Notes: a model not told the origin generated them from the sequence alone. Positions 21,496 to 33,074 are shown, counted from the stretch's first letter. The stretch is DNA of 64,000 bases from Heracleum sosnowskyi (GCA_030848705.1 JAUIZM010000151.1:1-64000); one strand, 5' to 3'. Numbers and translations are program-made.

Positions 21496-21990
21496 TGTTA
21501 GATATAATTGCTGACGTTTGTTCATCAGTGTTTAAGCAACAGGTGATCATCAGAGTTTACATTGAAGCCAGTCAGAGTTTGTTAAAGTCTGACGTGGTGA
21601 TAGTTGAATTAGTTGTCGGTGCTGAATTGAATATTCTAGAAGCAATATATTCTGAAGATGGAAAGAAGCAGAATATATTGATACAGCTAAGGAGACAGAA
21701 TAGAAGACTGAAGCAATCCTTAATTGATATGAATTGTATAGCTAATTTATAGGAATATCAATTAGAGATGGATTGTATGTAGCTGTGTATTATATAAACA
21801 CAGATAGGTTATCCCTAGAAGGGATGCGATTATTGAAAATATTATTCTTGTAACCTAGTAGCTCTTTGTGATTCATTAACATCATAAAGAGAGAAACTGT
21901 TAATATAATTACAGTTTTGTTGATTTATAAACAGTGTTCTTGATTGTTATTCTCATACATACTTGATTATATTGTGTATTCGGCCTAACA
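21496..21990 (+). repeat. 3' LTR of the Sirevirus element
   Basis: It begins TGTTAGATAT and ends GGCCTAACA, 495 bp, about 99% identical to 10097-10590, and is followed by the GGTTA target duplication (21991-21995). Confidence 0.95.
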
Positions 21991-21995
21991 GGTTA

Positions 21996-22461
21996 TACAG
22001 CTCTTTGTAAGTTTTTTAATTTTTGATTTTTTTTTTGTTTGTGCACACACATGGCTTAAGTCTTGGGAAGAAAGCTGTCTTAGCTCCCAGGAACAATTGC
22101 CTTCTGTAACTGTGACTCGAGCAGTAAGAGAAGTAGCAATTTACAAACTTAGATCCAATAGCAGAAGGGGATGTAGCACCTACAAAGTAGTACATCCGAG
22201 CCATTTTTGTAACATGCAAGGTCAATTTGTATAAGCGGTTGCAATTCTTTTAACTATGCTCACATGTCAATGTCAATTTTTAACCCCATTGTCATTGGCT
22301 CTATCACTATTATTCATCATAATGTTATAGTTCATCCATGGATGTATCCTTATAAATTTCTTTTACACCATGTAGGAAACTATTTTTTATCAATTATATA
22401 TTTATATTTATTGTCATATTTATAAAGTGTATATGATATATAATCAGAGTTTGTATACGAG
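21996..22461. other. Intergenic between retrotransposon and Helitron terminus
   Basis: No gene is recognised. The sequence continues the pre-insertion locus once the copia element and one GGTTA copy are removed. Confidence 0.4.
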
Positions 22462-22491
22462 GCCCGTGCCTTGCACGGGCACGGATGCTAG
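22462..22491 (+). mobile_element. Helitron 3' terminus (5' end not located)
   Basis: A strong hairpin, GCCCGTGC (22462-22469) pairing with GCACGGGC (22473-22480), is followed seven bases later by CTAG (22488-22491) and a T, the canonical Helitron 3' end. It differs in sequence from the other Helitron tails here, so it marks another family. The 5' TC end must lie upstream, possibly beyond the copia insertion, and I could not place it. Confidence 0.65.
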
Positions 22492-22946
22492 TTCATTAAT
22501 CAAAAGCCATACGACATCTACAAATACAATCGAAATTGGACAGACGCTTAAAGATATCGCTGTTGAATCCTTCCTTCCTAGAGAGGCAACCAAGCGATTT
22601 GAAGATGATTTGAAAGTATGTACTTATTTTCATCCGACTGTTCTGTGCAATCGATCATAGATGCGATCTCATAATAACCTTCATCCCTGAATCAAACCCA
22701 TGAAAATCTTGTTGATCTATAACCTCGGCCATGGAGAATATCAAAACACAACAAAACAAAAAACCAAACTCTCACAAGGAGAGACTAACAAAACCCAAAT
22801 AAATTGGGAACTTACCGAAGAAAAACAAGAAAACAAAAAATAAAGGGATTGAGGCTTTCCACCGATGAAAAACCGATGAAAGCCCCCCTCAAAAATCTTT
22901 AACGGAGGCTGGAGTTTGAGAGAGAGAAAACTACATATGCACAAGA
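22492..22946. other. Exon-like fragment and unassigned sequence
   Basis: Just after the Helitron end, 22492-22615 is open and protein-like (segments such as TIEIGQTLKDIAVE and PREATKRFEDDLK) and runs into a good donor, AAA|GTATGT, at 22616. No acceptor or start is clear and I do not recognise the peptide. It could be a gene remnant bordered by the Helitron. 22670-22946 shows no gene. Confidence 0.35.
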
Positions 22947-23886
22947 TTTGTGGAGGGTGATATTAATTAAGACTTTGAAAAGACAAATAAAAAAATGTAT
23001 AATGGTATCTCGTCATAAGCATTGTAATTCATGTATTAATTTTCCAGAAAAAAAAATTGAAACAAGAAATTTCAACTTTGAACCACCGAAAATGCATAAA
23101 TAAATTTTAAAAGTAATAAATTTAAATTTCATCTCAATCATATCGTTTCATGACTACACATTCCTCGATCAAAAGGTCAAGTAATGCAGCAAAGCGGCCA
23201 TGAAAACAACCGACGCTTTGGCCGAGTGGTTAAGGCGTGTGCCTGCTAAGTACATGGGGTTTCCCCGCGAGAGTTCGAATCTCTCAGGCGTCGCAATTTA
23301 TCATTTTTATTTTTTATCACAAAAAAAATGAGAAAAAGGTGTCCATGAAAAAAGCTCCTACAAAGCTTGTTCGGCTAATCTGTGGATTTAAGTAATTTTT
23401 TATTTTAAATACAAAATATTTTAATCATTTTATTTATCAAAAAGAGAAAAGAAAAAGGTGGCTATGAAAAAAGAACCTATGAGCTTGTTCTGCTAATCAC
23501 GTGGATTGAAGTGATTTTTGATTTTAAATTAAAAAATATTTATTTGTTTAATAGGTTAGAAATCAATTTAAAATTTATTTTTGAGTGATTTCTTTTTTGA
23601 GATTTTATTTGATAAAAGTTTATCACCATTCAACTCAACAATTTATCAAATCAGTTTTTACTTTTTACATTCTTAAATAACTAATAAACTATACATAATA
23701 CTAAATTACTCGAACAAAATTTGGCTTAAAATTTTCACAGTTTACTAAAACAAATTTAAGTCAGTCGGTATATTTTGATATAGAGCCCGTCTGGTTAAAC
23801 TTATAAAAATTATTGATTATGACTTAAAATGATAAGTAAAAAGTAAAAATTATTTATTTGGGTAATTTTGTATTATGGATAACTTA
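22947..23886. repeat. tRNA-bearing duplicated segment, copy B
   Basis: Partner of 236-1255: same order, many small differences, identical tRNA-Ser. It lacks the 27 bp direct repeats that bracket copy A, so it may be the older locus. Confidence 0.75.
23212..23293 (+). tRNA. tRNA-Ser (anticodon GCU), second copy
   Basis: Identical over all 82 nt to 536-617, with anticodon GCT at 23245-23247 and T-rich terminators just downstream. The flanks have diverged while the tRNA has not, so both copies are probably under selection or the gene was recently homogenised. Confidence 0.96.
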
Positions 23887-25684
23887 TGAGTTATTGAAAA
23901 TGTTAAAATAAAAGTAAATATGATATAATATATTTGAATGATAATATTAATTTTTATTAAATAAAATTATTAAAATAAAATAAGTTGTTCAAAATACTAC
24001 CTCATACCAACTTATGACTTTAAATTATTTTTTTAACTTTAGGTCATTTTTTAATTTATTATACAAACAAATATTTTTTAATTTAAAATCAAAAATAACT
24101 TTAAACCTCAATTTTTTTGGGTATGCCAAACAATCTCATAATCTAAACGGGCTCGTTACCTCTACTAGAGCATCGTCAATAATTATGACCTTGAAGCTGG
24201 TTTGATCCAGTCTAATTATTTTGAGTAAATCGTTGCTGTTAAATTTGTTATTTTTAGAAAAAAATTGTTGTTAATTGGTGTAACACAATTAAAAAGCTAA
24301 TTTAACCTGTAATAATTTGTAAAAAAAGATTATTAGTTTAGAGTGCTGGTTCCTTTTTAACCAATACATGCATGTCGGTTGACAACCCCACCGCACGGCC
24401 GTCTACTTAATTAAAACATTAAGAAAATCCAGTGTATACAAATAAGGAATTGAAAAATAAAATTATATTTTATAATTATTTAACATAAAATACAAATAAA
24501 TTCACACGCCCTAGCGATAAATAATAATATCCGGATGCTTCTTGTGGGTTTCTTAATGAGCTTTATAACAATTTAAATTACTTAAACATGAAATTATTAT
24601 TATTATTATTATTCAAATGAGTTTCAGATTACTAACTCCAGATTCCTAATGAAATCCTGCATTTGTTAGGTGGGTAATCACGTCATTAACACAACTCAAA
24701 ACAGACAGATAGCTCTTTTTGTCTGTTAATGGAAAGTCTACCTTCTAAAAGTGTTGACTAAATGTCCGGTGTTGCACAATAATTGGAACAAGCTTGTGCA
24801 TTTTAATATCGGAACTTTTGGCAAAAGTATCTAATACAGAGTAATATTTAATTCCACTATGATTTTAATTATAGCGTTGCTTAGCTATGTTTTTCCGGAT
24901 TTTATGATAATCATGTAAGTGTTCGGATTATGGGATTTGAAATCAATTAAGGAAATGAGAATGAAATTGTAGAACAAAAATATGTTAAAATTCCCTTCCA
25001 TTTTTTTAATTGGGTTCAAAATTCAAGGTTCAAAGTGTTCAAACAACGTCTAAGAGCATCTTCAACCATCATGAACGCTTAGCTAAAAATTCACATGGCA
25101 TGCCTTAAATAGAAATTATAGAGAATGTATAAAATTTTGTCACTCCAATGATACATCACTGTTGGCTGAACATTTAGATAAACTCGTCATATTGGCTATA
25201 TATGCTGGACCTCTAGCAAAATTACACGTCAATTGTTATCATATTAAAATAAGATATTATACTTCAAATAACTTGAAATAATAATAACATACCATTTTCA
25301 AAATATAACCAATCAATATAGTTGATAATCTATTTTGGAGACAACAAAATTGTTATTATTTAAAAAATGATAGTGCTGTAAATGAGTCAATATACTCGCG
25401 AACGTTTCGGCGTTCGATTCGAAAAATACTCAATTCGGATTCGATATGATTTATAAACGAGTTGAACTTGAACATGATTTTAAAAATCGATTAATAAATA
25501 AGCCGAACTTGATCATAATGGAGGTCAGGTTGATAGTTCGTGAACAAATTCGATTAATGTGTATGTGAACATGTTCATTAATGTGTTGATGAAATATTTA
25601 ATAAGTAAGGCTAATAATATACTCGATATAGAAGTTAATTAATAGTTCATAAAAAATTCAATATTTTAATCTTGTACATATTTA
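23887..25684. other. AT-rich intergenic repeats
   Basis: No gene is seen. A (TTA/ATT)n run lies near 24591-24613. From ~25380 a degenerate repeat rich in GTTCG/TTCGAT words runs up to the MITE at 25685 and resumes after 26052, so the MITE inserted into it. Confidence 0.45.
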
Positions 25685-26049
25685 GGTTCCGTTTGGCATT
25701 GCTGTTGCAGACAACAACAACAGCTTTTTTCTGAAAACAGCTAAAAAAGTGTTTGGTAAAATTTAAAAACTGCTTTTCTGAAAAGCGCTTTTGGCTGAAA
25801 AGCTGCTTTTAGAGAAATCAGGTCCCCCATTCTTTTGAAAAAAAAACTGTTTTTCAGCTTTTGCGGGAAGCAGCTACTGGTTTCAAAATTAAAACTCACC
25901 AAAAACATTAATTTTTTATATTATACACCAAAACATGCACATATCAAAAATATTACCAAACAGTTATCTGATTTTCGCAACAGCACTTATTTTAACAGTA
26001 CTTTTTTTCAACAGCAGAGCAATTTTTAACAGCAATCCCAAACAGAGCC
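25685..26049. mobile_element. Harbinger-like MITE with TTA target duplication
   Basis: A 365 bp element with imperfect ~23 bp terminal inverted repeats: left GGTTCCGTTTGGCATTGCTG, right the complement of GGCTCTGTTTGGGATTGCTG. TTA flanks it (25682-25684 and 26050-26052), the PIF/Harbinger signature. The interior is rich in AACAGC/GCTGTT words and encodes nothing. Confidence 0.75.
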
Positions 26050-26336
26050 TTAATTATTAATATACATTCTTTACTCTTATTAATTGAAACATTATTTGAA
26101 ATATATTATATATTTTAGTAAATAATATAGTTATATATTATAGAATTTTAGCGGGTAATTTTTGTTACTAAATGATAACAAGTATATATTATAATAATAG
26201 ATATAGTAGTATAGTTATCATATTTATGATTTACTCGTGAGCAAATATATATTAACAAGTTTGTGGCTAATGTTCGTGAATCGTTTGTGAGCACAAATTT
26301 GTGAAAAAGCTTGTGAGTTATGTTCATAGACACTTA

Positions 26337-26588
26337 CTCCCTCTGTCCCTCTCATTTTTTTACGGTCTTTTTACACTGTTTAACACGTATTTCAAGACTT
26401 CTATAAATTATAGTTCTACAACTTATTTTTAAAATTTTATTTTTCCTAAATAAAAATTTAAATATTATATTTTTATGCAGAAAAAGAAAAAATTTAAAAT
26501 AATTTATCAAAATATATATTAAAGGAGCCTTAAAATACGTGTCAAGCCTCCATCCCCCAATATAAAGAATTGAGGAAGATCGAGGGAT
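26337..26588. mobile_element. Stowaway MITE (degenerate right end)
   Basis: It starts CTCCCTCTGTCCCTCTC after a TA, the Stowaway/Tc1-mariner terminus. The right end is eroded (GAGGAAGATCGAGGG) before another TA. The interior shares the CACGTATTT/AAATACGTG segments with the Stowaway at 32374-32622, so both belong to one family. Confidence 0.7.
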
Positions 26589-26834
26589 TATATCTTTAAC
26601 GAACTGAGTCTCAAACACAATTTTAAGTTCGATTCAAGTTCGAGATCAATAAATTTTTAATAAACAATATATGACGACTCAACCCGGCTCATTTACTCCC
26701 TATAACCCCTATGGAGTGAGATTTCAGAAAGAAAAAAAAATACAGTATAAGAGATCGAGTCCTTATTGCAGTGATTAAAATATACAGGTTGGTGTAGAAT
26801 ATAGAGAAAGTGAATTTAACTAGTCTGGATTCTA

Positions 26835-27194
26835 GAGCATCTCCAACGGTGTTGGCTAAAATCGTTAGCTAAAATAATATAAAATGCTGATTATGTAAAA
26901 TTTGCTGAACCTGTAAGATATTGTGTTCCAATGGAGTTGGCTATACTAGTTGACTATATTTTAAAAATAGAATGTTATTATTATTTCAAGTTATTAAAAA
27001 TAGAATATATGATTTGAATATGGTAATAATTGATGTGGAGTTTTACTACAGGTCCATGTGGAGAGGTTGGCTAAAATTTTAGCTAACAGTTTTATCCCAT
27101 TGGAGCGGATTTTTTTTACACATTATTTAAATTTTTTATTTATGGCAATCCACCTATGATTTTAGCTAAGGGTTCTCCACCATTGGAGATGCTC
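26835..27194. mobile_element. MITE with GAGCATCTCCAA termini
   Basis: It begins GAGCATCTCCAACGG and ends CCATTGGAGATGCTC, inverted termini typical of an abundant plant MITE class. Subterminal TTGGCTAAAAT and ATTTTAGCTAA words repeat inside. The target duplication is unclear, so the superfamily is left open. Confidence 0.6.
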
Positions 27195-27631
27195 ATATGA
27201 TTTACTTGCGTCAGAATTTTAGATAATACAAACGCGTTTTCCACAAGTACACTAATTATACCGGGTATAATCTCGAATTCGAATTTTATCAGTTTTTTAG
27301 GTAGTAGTATTCATTTTTTTTTAATAAATCTCAGATGAGCAAAAGTCGAACTTAAAAATAAACTAAAGATAAGCTATTTATCGCTTAGTACTACATACAA
27401 AAATGCATTATTTCTACAAGCCCTGCTGTTCGAAAATTATATTGTTAAAAGATAGTTGAGCTAATGATTAAGAGAAAAATGCCCCTAAGTACGTACTTGT
27501 TTTTAATGACACATTTGTAATTATATGAATAAATCCTGCAATTATAATTATACCCCGCGTGCATTCATATGAGAAAACGCGTTGTAACCACCTAAGTTAC
27601 GCATATACTACATACACAACATCCATTTGTG
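27195..27631. other. P450 upstream region
   Basis: About 440 bp of AT-rich promoter-side sequence between the MITE and the P450 TATA box. No other element is recognised. Confidence 0.4.
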
Positions 27632-27640
27632 TATATAAAT
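27632..27640 (+). promoter_or_regulatory. TATA box of the P450 gene
   Basis: TATATAAAT lies 79 bp upstream of the ATG at 27719, a normal spacing for a short plant 5' leader. Transcription would start near 27665. Confidence 0.6.
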
Positions 27641-27718
27641 GAGTGCACCCTTAAGCCCTGGTATCTTTTTATAGCTCTTTCAATTCCCTTCTCTTCTCTC
27701 CATTTATTAGTACAAAAA

Positions 27719-30700
27719 ATGGGAGAGATTTTTTCAAGTTTTTGGTTTCTAATAATCCCAACACTTATGTTCATCATTTTCCTTACAATGTTCTTCAAGC
27801 ATAGCGAAAATAATGCGAAAAAAGTTACTTATAGTAGATTACCTCCAGGAGGCCGAGGTTTGCCCATAATAGGTGATAGCATTAACTGGTACAATGCTGT
27901 TTCAAGTTCTCATCCTCCTAGCTTTGTCAAAGAACAAGTTAAAAGGTATGCGTTTAGGGTCCGGTTCCACTTACACAGTCGATAATTAGTGAATTCGGGC
28001 CAAATTATCTTAACCGGTTGATTTTTTATAATAAAATCAACCGAATAAGATGGATGGACTCGAAAAACTTTGTATGCATATGTAAAGATTGCGAGATTTT
28101 TGTAGGTACGGGAAGATATTTTCGTGTAATTTACTTGGTAAAAGGGCAGTAGTGTCTGCGGATCCGAGTTTCAACAGATTTATAATGCAAAATGAAGGGA
28201 AACTATTTCAATCAAGTTATCCGAAATCGTTCCGAAACTTGGTTGGAATAAACGGAGTGATCAATGCACAGGGAGAGCAACAAAAGAAACTCCATTCCAT
28301 TGCTTCCAACATGATGAGACTAGACAAGTTTAGTTTCCATTTCATGAAAGACATTCAGATGGTTCTGCATCAGACAGTTACAAACTTCGAAAACAATGAA
28401 GTTATAATTCTTCAAGATGTTTGCAGAAAGGTATGCATCATTTTTCGTATGAATATTTGCAGATGATCGTGTAATAAAAAGTTTTGATGCGATTTTAAGC
28501 AAGTTGAATGCTTGAAAAAATGAAAGCATGTGCGACACAAGTGTTAGCTGGCTCCTGGCTTGTTAATACATTGATAACACATGGTGGCCAACAGGTAGCT
28601 ATTAATCTAATGGTGAATCAACTGCTGGGAGTTTCAAGTGAGGGAGAAGTGGATGAAATGGCTCATTTGTTTTCTGATTTCGTGGATGGCTGTCTCTCTG
28701 TTCCAATCAACTTTCCGGGATTCGCGTTTCATACTGCTATGAAGGTCAATACTTACCCCTCACTCCTATTCTAATTGATAGACTAAAATAGTTCTCTGTT
28801 CTTGATACTACGTTGAATAACCAGTCGCTCTAAAACGTCAAGGTGTTAGAGGAAGACACTTTCCAGGATCATATATTATTCTAATAGTTCTTAGCTATTT
28901 TTCTGACTCGGAAGTTGGGGAAAAAGACTTATGCAGCGTATGTCGTTTTTTATTATGTTACAAAAATTTTGATGTGTTTTTACAACCTTTTGACATTGTA
29001 CTAACATCTTACTTCCAGAAAATAAAATGTCAGAAAGATTAACATATTTACAATCTAAAAAATTTAGACTTGCTGCAGATTTCACTTTCACATGTTTGGT
29101 TTTGTAACTCGAATGTTGTCTAGCGTTTTTGTGATGATTAATTGATTGATTGTACAGGCGAGGGAGAAGATTATAGAAAAAATCGACAAGATTGTCAAAA
29201 AGCATAGGGAAGAAAGAAAATCTGGTGATGAATTAGCCGGAAATGGACTGCTGGGAAGACTAGTAGATGATGAAAGCTTAGCCGACGACACGATGGCAGA
29301 CTTTGTTATAAATCTTCTTTTTGCTGGAAATGAGACTACAGCTAAAACTATGCTTTTTGCTGTCTATTTCCTAACTCAATGCCCTGAAGCCATGAAGCAG
29401 CTACTGGTTTGTACCTACATTACTAAATCGTTGAATGTTATCATTATTGAATTATTAGGAGATATCAAAGTGCAAAGTAATGTCGGTTCACGCCCTTGTG
29501 TATCGCGAAACAATGTCAATTTTGCATTAGGTTCGTTTGTCATGAAAAAACATCATTCTACCACATCATACAAACTTGTGATTTGCGATTCCAAGTAAGA
29601 TAGCTTCAGGATTATGGGATTCTTTTGCATCCGATAGGAAGAATGCATGTTTTCGCGGTACTTATTTATATATAATGTAATTCTTTATCCAGCATCTAGA
29701 TATGATTCAGTTTTGATTTGCTAACAGGAAGAGCAACAGACACTGAAGAGTCGAAAGAACAGTTCTGATGGTGAAGACGAGATGCTCACTTGGCAAGACT
29801 ATAAAGCAATGCCTTTTACGCAATGTGTAAGTACTTCACTCCATCTTGTTCATTAGTATTAAGAGCATATAACCAAGAAGCATATCTACTGCAGGTGATT
29901 GATGAAACACTTAGGCTGGGAGGCATCGCCATTTGGCTAATGAGAGAGGCAAAACAAGACGTAGAATATCAAGGTGTGATCGCATTCTATCTTGTTCATT
30001 ATGTGTACGTTAGTATCCGTAGAAGTAACAGATGACTGAAGATCGGTTCCTTCTGAAATTCATTAAGTCTATGTTTGCTTCTTTCTTTCAGATTATGTTA
30101 TTCCAAAAGGATGTTTCGTAGTCCCATTCCTCTCAGCAGTTCATCTAGATGAAAATATATATGAAGAGTCTTTGTTGTTCAACCCTTGGAGATGGTTGGA
30201 ACCTCAAAATATGGTGAGTGTCTCAGTTAAGACTCAAATCGTAATTGCATGGTCATCGTTATTCATAATTTTGAGAATTGTCGAGCTTACTGGAAATCAA
30301 GCTTGAGATCGTTGGATGACAATAACTTCTATATGAGTTTAACTCATGACTTTGTCTTAATATAAATTACTAAAAACAGGAGAAGAGTAACTGGAGAAGT
30401 AGTCCATTCTATACTCCTTTTGGAGGAGGTGCACGGTTCTGTCCAGGAGCAGAGTTGGCTCGCCTTCAAATTGCGCTGTTTTTACACCATTTTGTAACTA
30501 CCTACAGGTTCATCATCATTCCCATAGCTTCATTACTTCCATACACATATAGTCACACACACAGCCGGCCTTGATCTAAGACGGACAAGACTTGCACACA
30601 CATAACCACACTGGCCTTAATCCAAAACGGACAAGACTTGCGCACACACAGACACACTGGCCTTGAGCTAAGACGGACAAGACTTGCGCACGCGTTTTCT

Positions 30701-30822
30701 TAAATTATCTTATTCTTAACATTTATAATTTTGTCAGGTGGACTCAAATGAAGGAGGATAGGATGTCATTCTTCCCTTCAGCAAGATTAGTGAACGGATT
30801 TCATATCCAGCTGACTAGATGA
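27719..30822 (+). CDS. Cytochrome P450, CYP85 clan
   Basis: Exons 27719-27945, 28106-28430, 28595-28744, 29158-29406, 29728-29826, 29895-29973, 30092-30213, 30380-30507 and 30738-30822, all GT-AG, join in frame to 487 aa, normal for the family. An N-terminal hydrophobic anchor (~8-25) places it on the ER. Proline hinge LPPGGRGLP; oxygen-binding AGNET at 290-294; ExxR as ETLR at 354-357; FNPWRW; heme loop FGGGARFCPG at 431-440 with Cys438. All key residues are present, so it should be an active heme monooxygenase. The nine-exon structure and C-terminal half resemble the CYP85 clan (CYP90/CYP724/CYP85/CYP87 and relatives), which oxidise steroids, triterpenoids, abscisic acid or related isoprenoids. 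I cannot assign the subfamily or substrate. Intron 8 holds a 46 bp minisatellite. The 3' end faces the thioredoxin-fold gene 244 bp away. Confidence 0.93.
30567..30693. repeat. 46 bp minisatellite in P450 intron 8
   Basis: Three head-to-tail units start at 30567, 30613 and 30659, the last partial. Each contains GGCCTTGA/TA..., ACGGACAAGACTTG and a CACA-rich tail. It lies entirely inside an intron. Confidence 0.85.
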
Positions 30823-31066
30823 ATAGCTTGTAATAATAGATTAAAGTTCTTAATCTAAACATACACTTTTACGAGCCTCACTTAGCTGTAATCTTGATTC
30901 ATTGCTTATCTTAAATTCTTCTGAAATTTGTAATTATTTATTTATTTAGTATAGAGAAAATGATAGGTATTTAGAATTCCAGATAGATAAAACACGCGAT
31001 TTTTACTTTTTATTCATGTTTAAGCTCAAGTACTTGAGTATTTGTTGAAAGAAATGTCACTTTCCT

Positions 31067-33074
31067 TCATGCTTTGCTTTTTCCCACCAGTGGATCAATG
31101 ATGCTTCTCCATTTGTTGTAGTCCATAGGCGAGCCACCGTCCGGTAATAAAAATCCGTTAACGAAGAAAAATGGTGTTCCGTATACCCCTCTTGAACAAC
31201 CATACTGTCAAAGCAAAATGGAAAAGGATATCTGGTTAGCACTACTATCACAAGGAAGGATATATACTTGTTCCAGATGTTGAGGGTAAGATCAGACTTG
31301 TACTTGCAACATGTTTTAACAGATACCTTGAAAGAACTCCTTGTTGCGAGATCCGTTTTCCTGTCAAGAAAGCCAGTTCGGATTGCAGAAAGGTGTGTTT
31401 TTCCTACTGCCTTGGCTGCAACTTGTGTGACCTGATTAACAACCGATGCCCTCGAATTGTTGAGTGTTTGTGCATTGTAGAACCTCTCCTGTCCAAAGCA
31501 AAATGCCAATTCAAAAAATTGCAGTGTTGCCTAAATAATTAGTAGAGTAAATTTCAGAGTAAATATTGGCCGAGGTTGAATAAATTAGTAGAGTAAATTT
31601 CAGGATGGTGACTAAACTTTGCCTCAATTTTCGAAATAGTTATGTTGAATAGCAAAACTATGTAACTATGCAAACTTAAATGTACATTTAGATCCTTTTC
31701 ATTTTACGATTTGCATGTTCTGTGTACAAACAAAACTTTGTACAGACTTAAATCTCATATCATCGTCACTGAAACTCGAAGCCTCGACCTTTTGTTAGCT
31801 ACCAACGAATATTCACTCCGAACGATAAAGACATGTAGTTTCACATCAACACTCAACAATGTGATAATGCAAAATTTGCGGAAAGTAATGAAACACGACA
31901 AGGAATACGGAAGAGTACTGTAAATAACGAATGAATGGCTTACTTGGTCGTTGAAGAAGATCTCCAACAAATTGTATGTTGCAGAGCTGTTAATGTTGTT
32001 CACAATATGCAGAGCACGGGAAGTCACAAATGCATTATCATGGTAACTGTGTATACATAGAAAATTGAGTATTAGAACATTCTTTTCCCGTACAATTATA
32101 AAAAACTTCGAAAAATGCTAGAAACCCCAAAACTTGATCCAAAATTGTTCCCAAATACTGACGTGTTATTGATAACTTTCCGAAAAATATATACATCTTT
32201 ATTATATTAAATAACTAATTTCAAACTTAAACTTTGTTTCAACTTTCACGTTATACAACTATTTTAAATCTTTTGGGTCCTCAGACACCGAATCTAATCC
32301 CTTGTCTGTCTACCACTCAGACCACTTGTCACTTCGACCACTTGGAAGTTAAATTAAACTCAATAAGATTGTACTCCCTCTGTCCCCCTAGGTTCTTTAC
32401 ATTAAGGGAGGGGGCTCGACACGTATTTTAAGGCTCCTATAAACTATAGTTATATATATTATTTTAATTTTTTTTTCTTTTGAATAAAAATTTAATGTTT
32501 GAATTTGTATTCAAAAAAAGAAAATTTTAGAAATAAGTTGTGAAACTATACTTTATACGAGACTTAAAATGTGTGCCAAACAGTGAAAAAAAACTGTAAA
32601 GAAATGAGGGGGACAGAGGGAGTAGTTACTAGCTTATAATATTTTGATTTTTGTTACATATATATATTAAATTCAAGAAACAGAAGAAATTAACACAAGA
32701 AACTAAGAAATGATATCCAGACGGTAAAAGTTTTGGTATCTATTTTTTGGTAACGCAACGTAAAAAAATAAAGGAAGAATAAGAAATACTAACGGTAAAG
32801 GAAAGGTATGAACAATAAGCGAAACAGAAGCCTGGGTGTAGTGATGCACAGCTTGTTTAAGAGGTGGCCATGCGTCCCTGCTGTCGGGGCAAACCGGATC
32901 GAAAAACGCTTCGATGATGATCGTGTCTGTGCTTGCTGGTTTGTTTTTGTAGACGAAGCCATCGTACTTGGGCTGAACCAAAGACTGAGCTTCAACGATC
33001 AAAGGAACAATAAAAATGAAAAGTAGTAGTAGTGGCGAAGTTGATGGGTGGATGCCTTGCTTTAGTAGAGCCAT
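31067..33074 (-). CDS. Secreted thioredoxin-fold (DsbA-like) protein
   Basis: Exons on the minus strand: 33074-32794, 32046-31944, 31488-31327 and 31204-31067, joined in phase to 227 aa. A signal peptide (MALLKQ... hydrophobic core SPLLLLFIFIVPLI) ends near Ala29, so the protein enters the secretory pathway. The active-site-like segment is FFDPVCPDSRD with Cys62-Pro-Asp-Ser65, i.e. CxxS rather than CxxC. A VYGTPFFFVNG loop near 189-199 supplies the cis-proline (Pro193) expected of the fold. This matches the small plant family of thioredoxin-superfamily secreted proteins without assigned substrate; dithiol oxidoreductase activity is doubtful with one Cys. Intron 1 (32047-32793) contains a Stowaway MITE. 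A TATATA stretch about 40 bp upstream of the ATG may be the TATA box. Confidence 0.85.
32374..32622. mobile_element. Stowaway MITE in intron 1 of the thioredoxin-fold gene
   Basis: A 249 bp element with termini CTCCCTCTGTCCCCC and GGGGGACAGAGGGAG, flanked by TA (32372-32373 and 32623-32624), the Tc1-mariner target duplication. It is well preserved compared with 26337-26588. It sits deep inside an intron and breaks no splice site. Confidence 0.9.

Larger units (their letters stand above)
10097..21990 (+). mobile_element. Sirevirus-type Ty1/copia LTR retrotransposon, 11.9 kb
   Basis: This is a structurally complete element: 5' LTR, initiator-tRNA-Met primer site, gag, pol in copia order (protease, integrase, RT, RNase H), a long spacer, an extra 1222-codon ORF, a polypurine tract and a 3' LTR. 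GGTTA flanks both sides (10092-10096 and 21991-21995), the 5 bp target duplication of one insertion. The LTRs differ by three substitutions and one indel in ~495 bp, so the insertion is recent. A large ORF between pol and the 3' LTR is the mark of the Sirevirus (SIRE/Maximus) lineage. Stops and a frame change separate gag from pol, so the copy may be non-autonomous. Confidence 0.95.

Noticed and set aside
27592..27798. Antisense frame across the P450 promoter
   Set aside because: It spans the TATA box and first P450 codons with no domain; a shadow.
28508..28594. Open frame running into P450 exon 3 from the left
   Set aside because: It is intron sequence; the acceptor CCAACAG at 28588-28594 joins in phase with exon 2 and restores the P450 sequence.
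30567..30693. Possible CRISPR-like array (three evenly spaced repeats)
   Set aside because: Units are directly adjacent without unique spacers and lie in a plant intron; it is a minisatellite.
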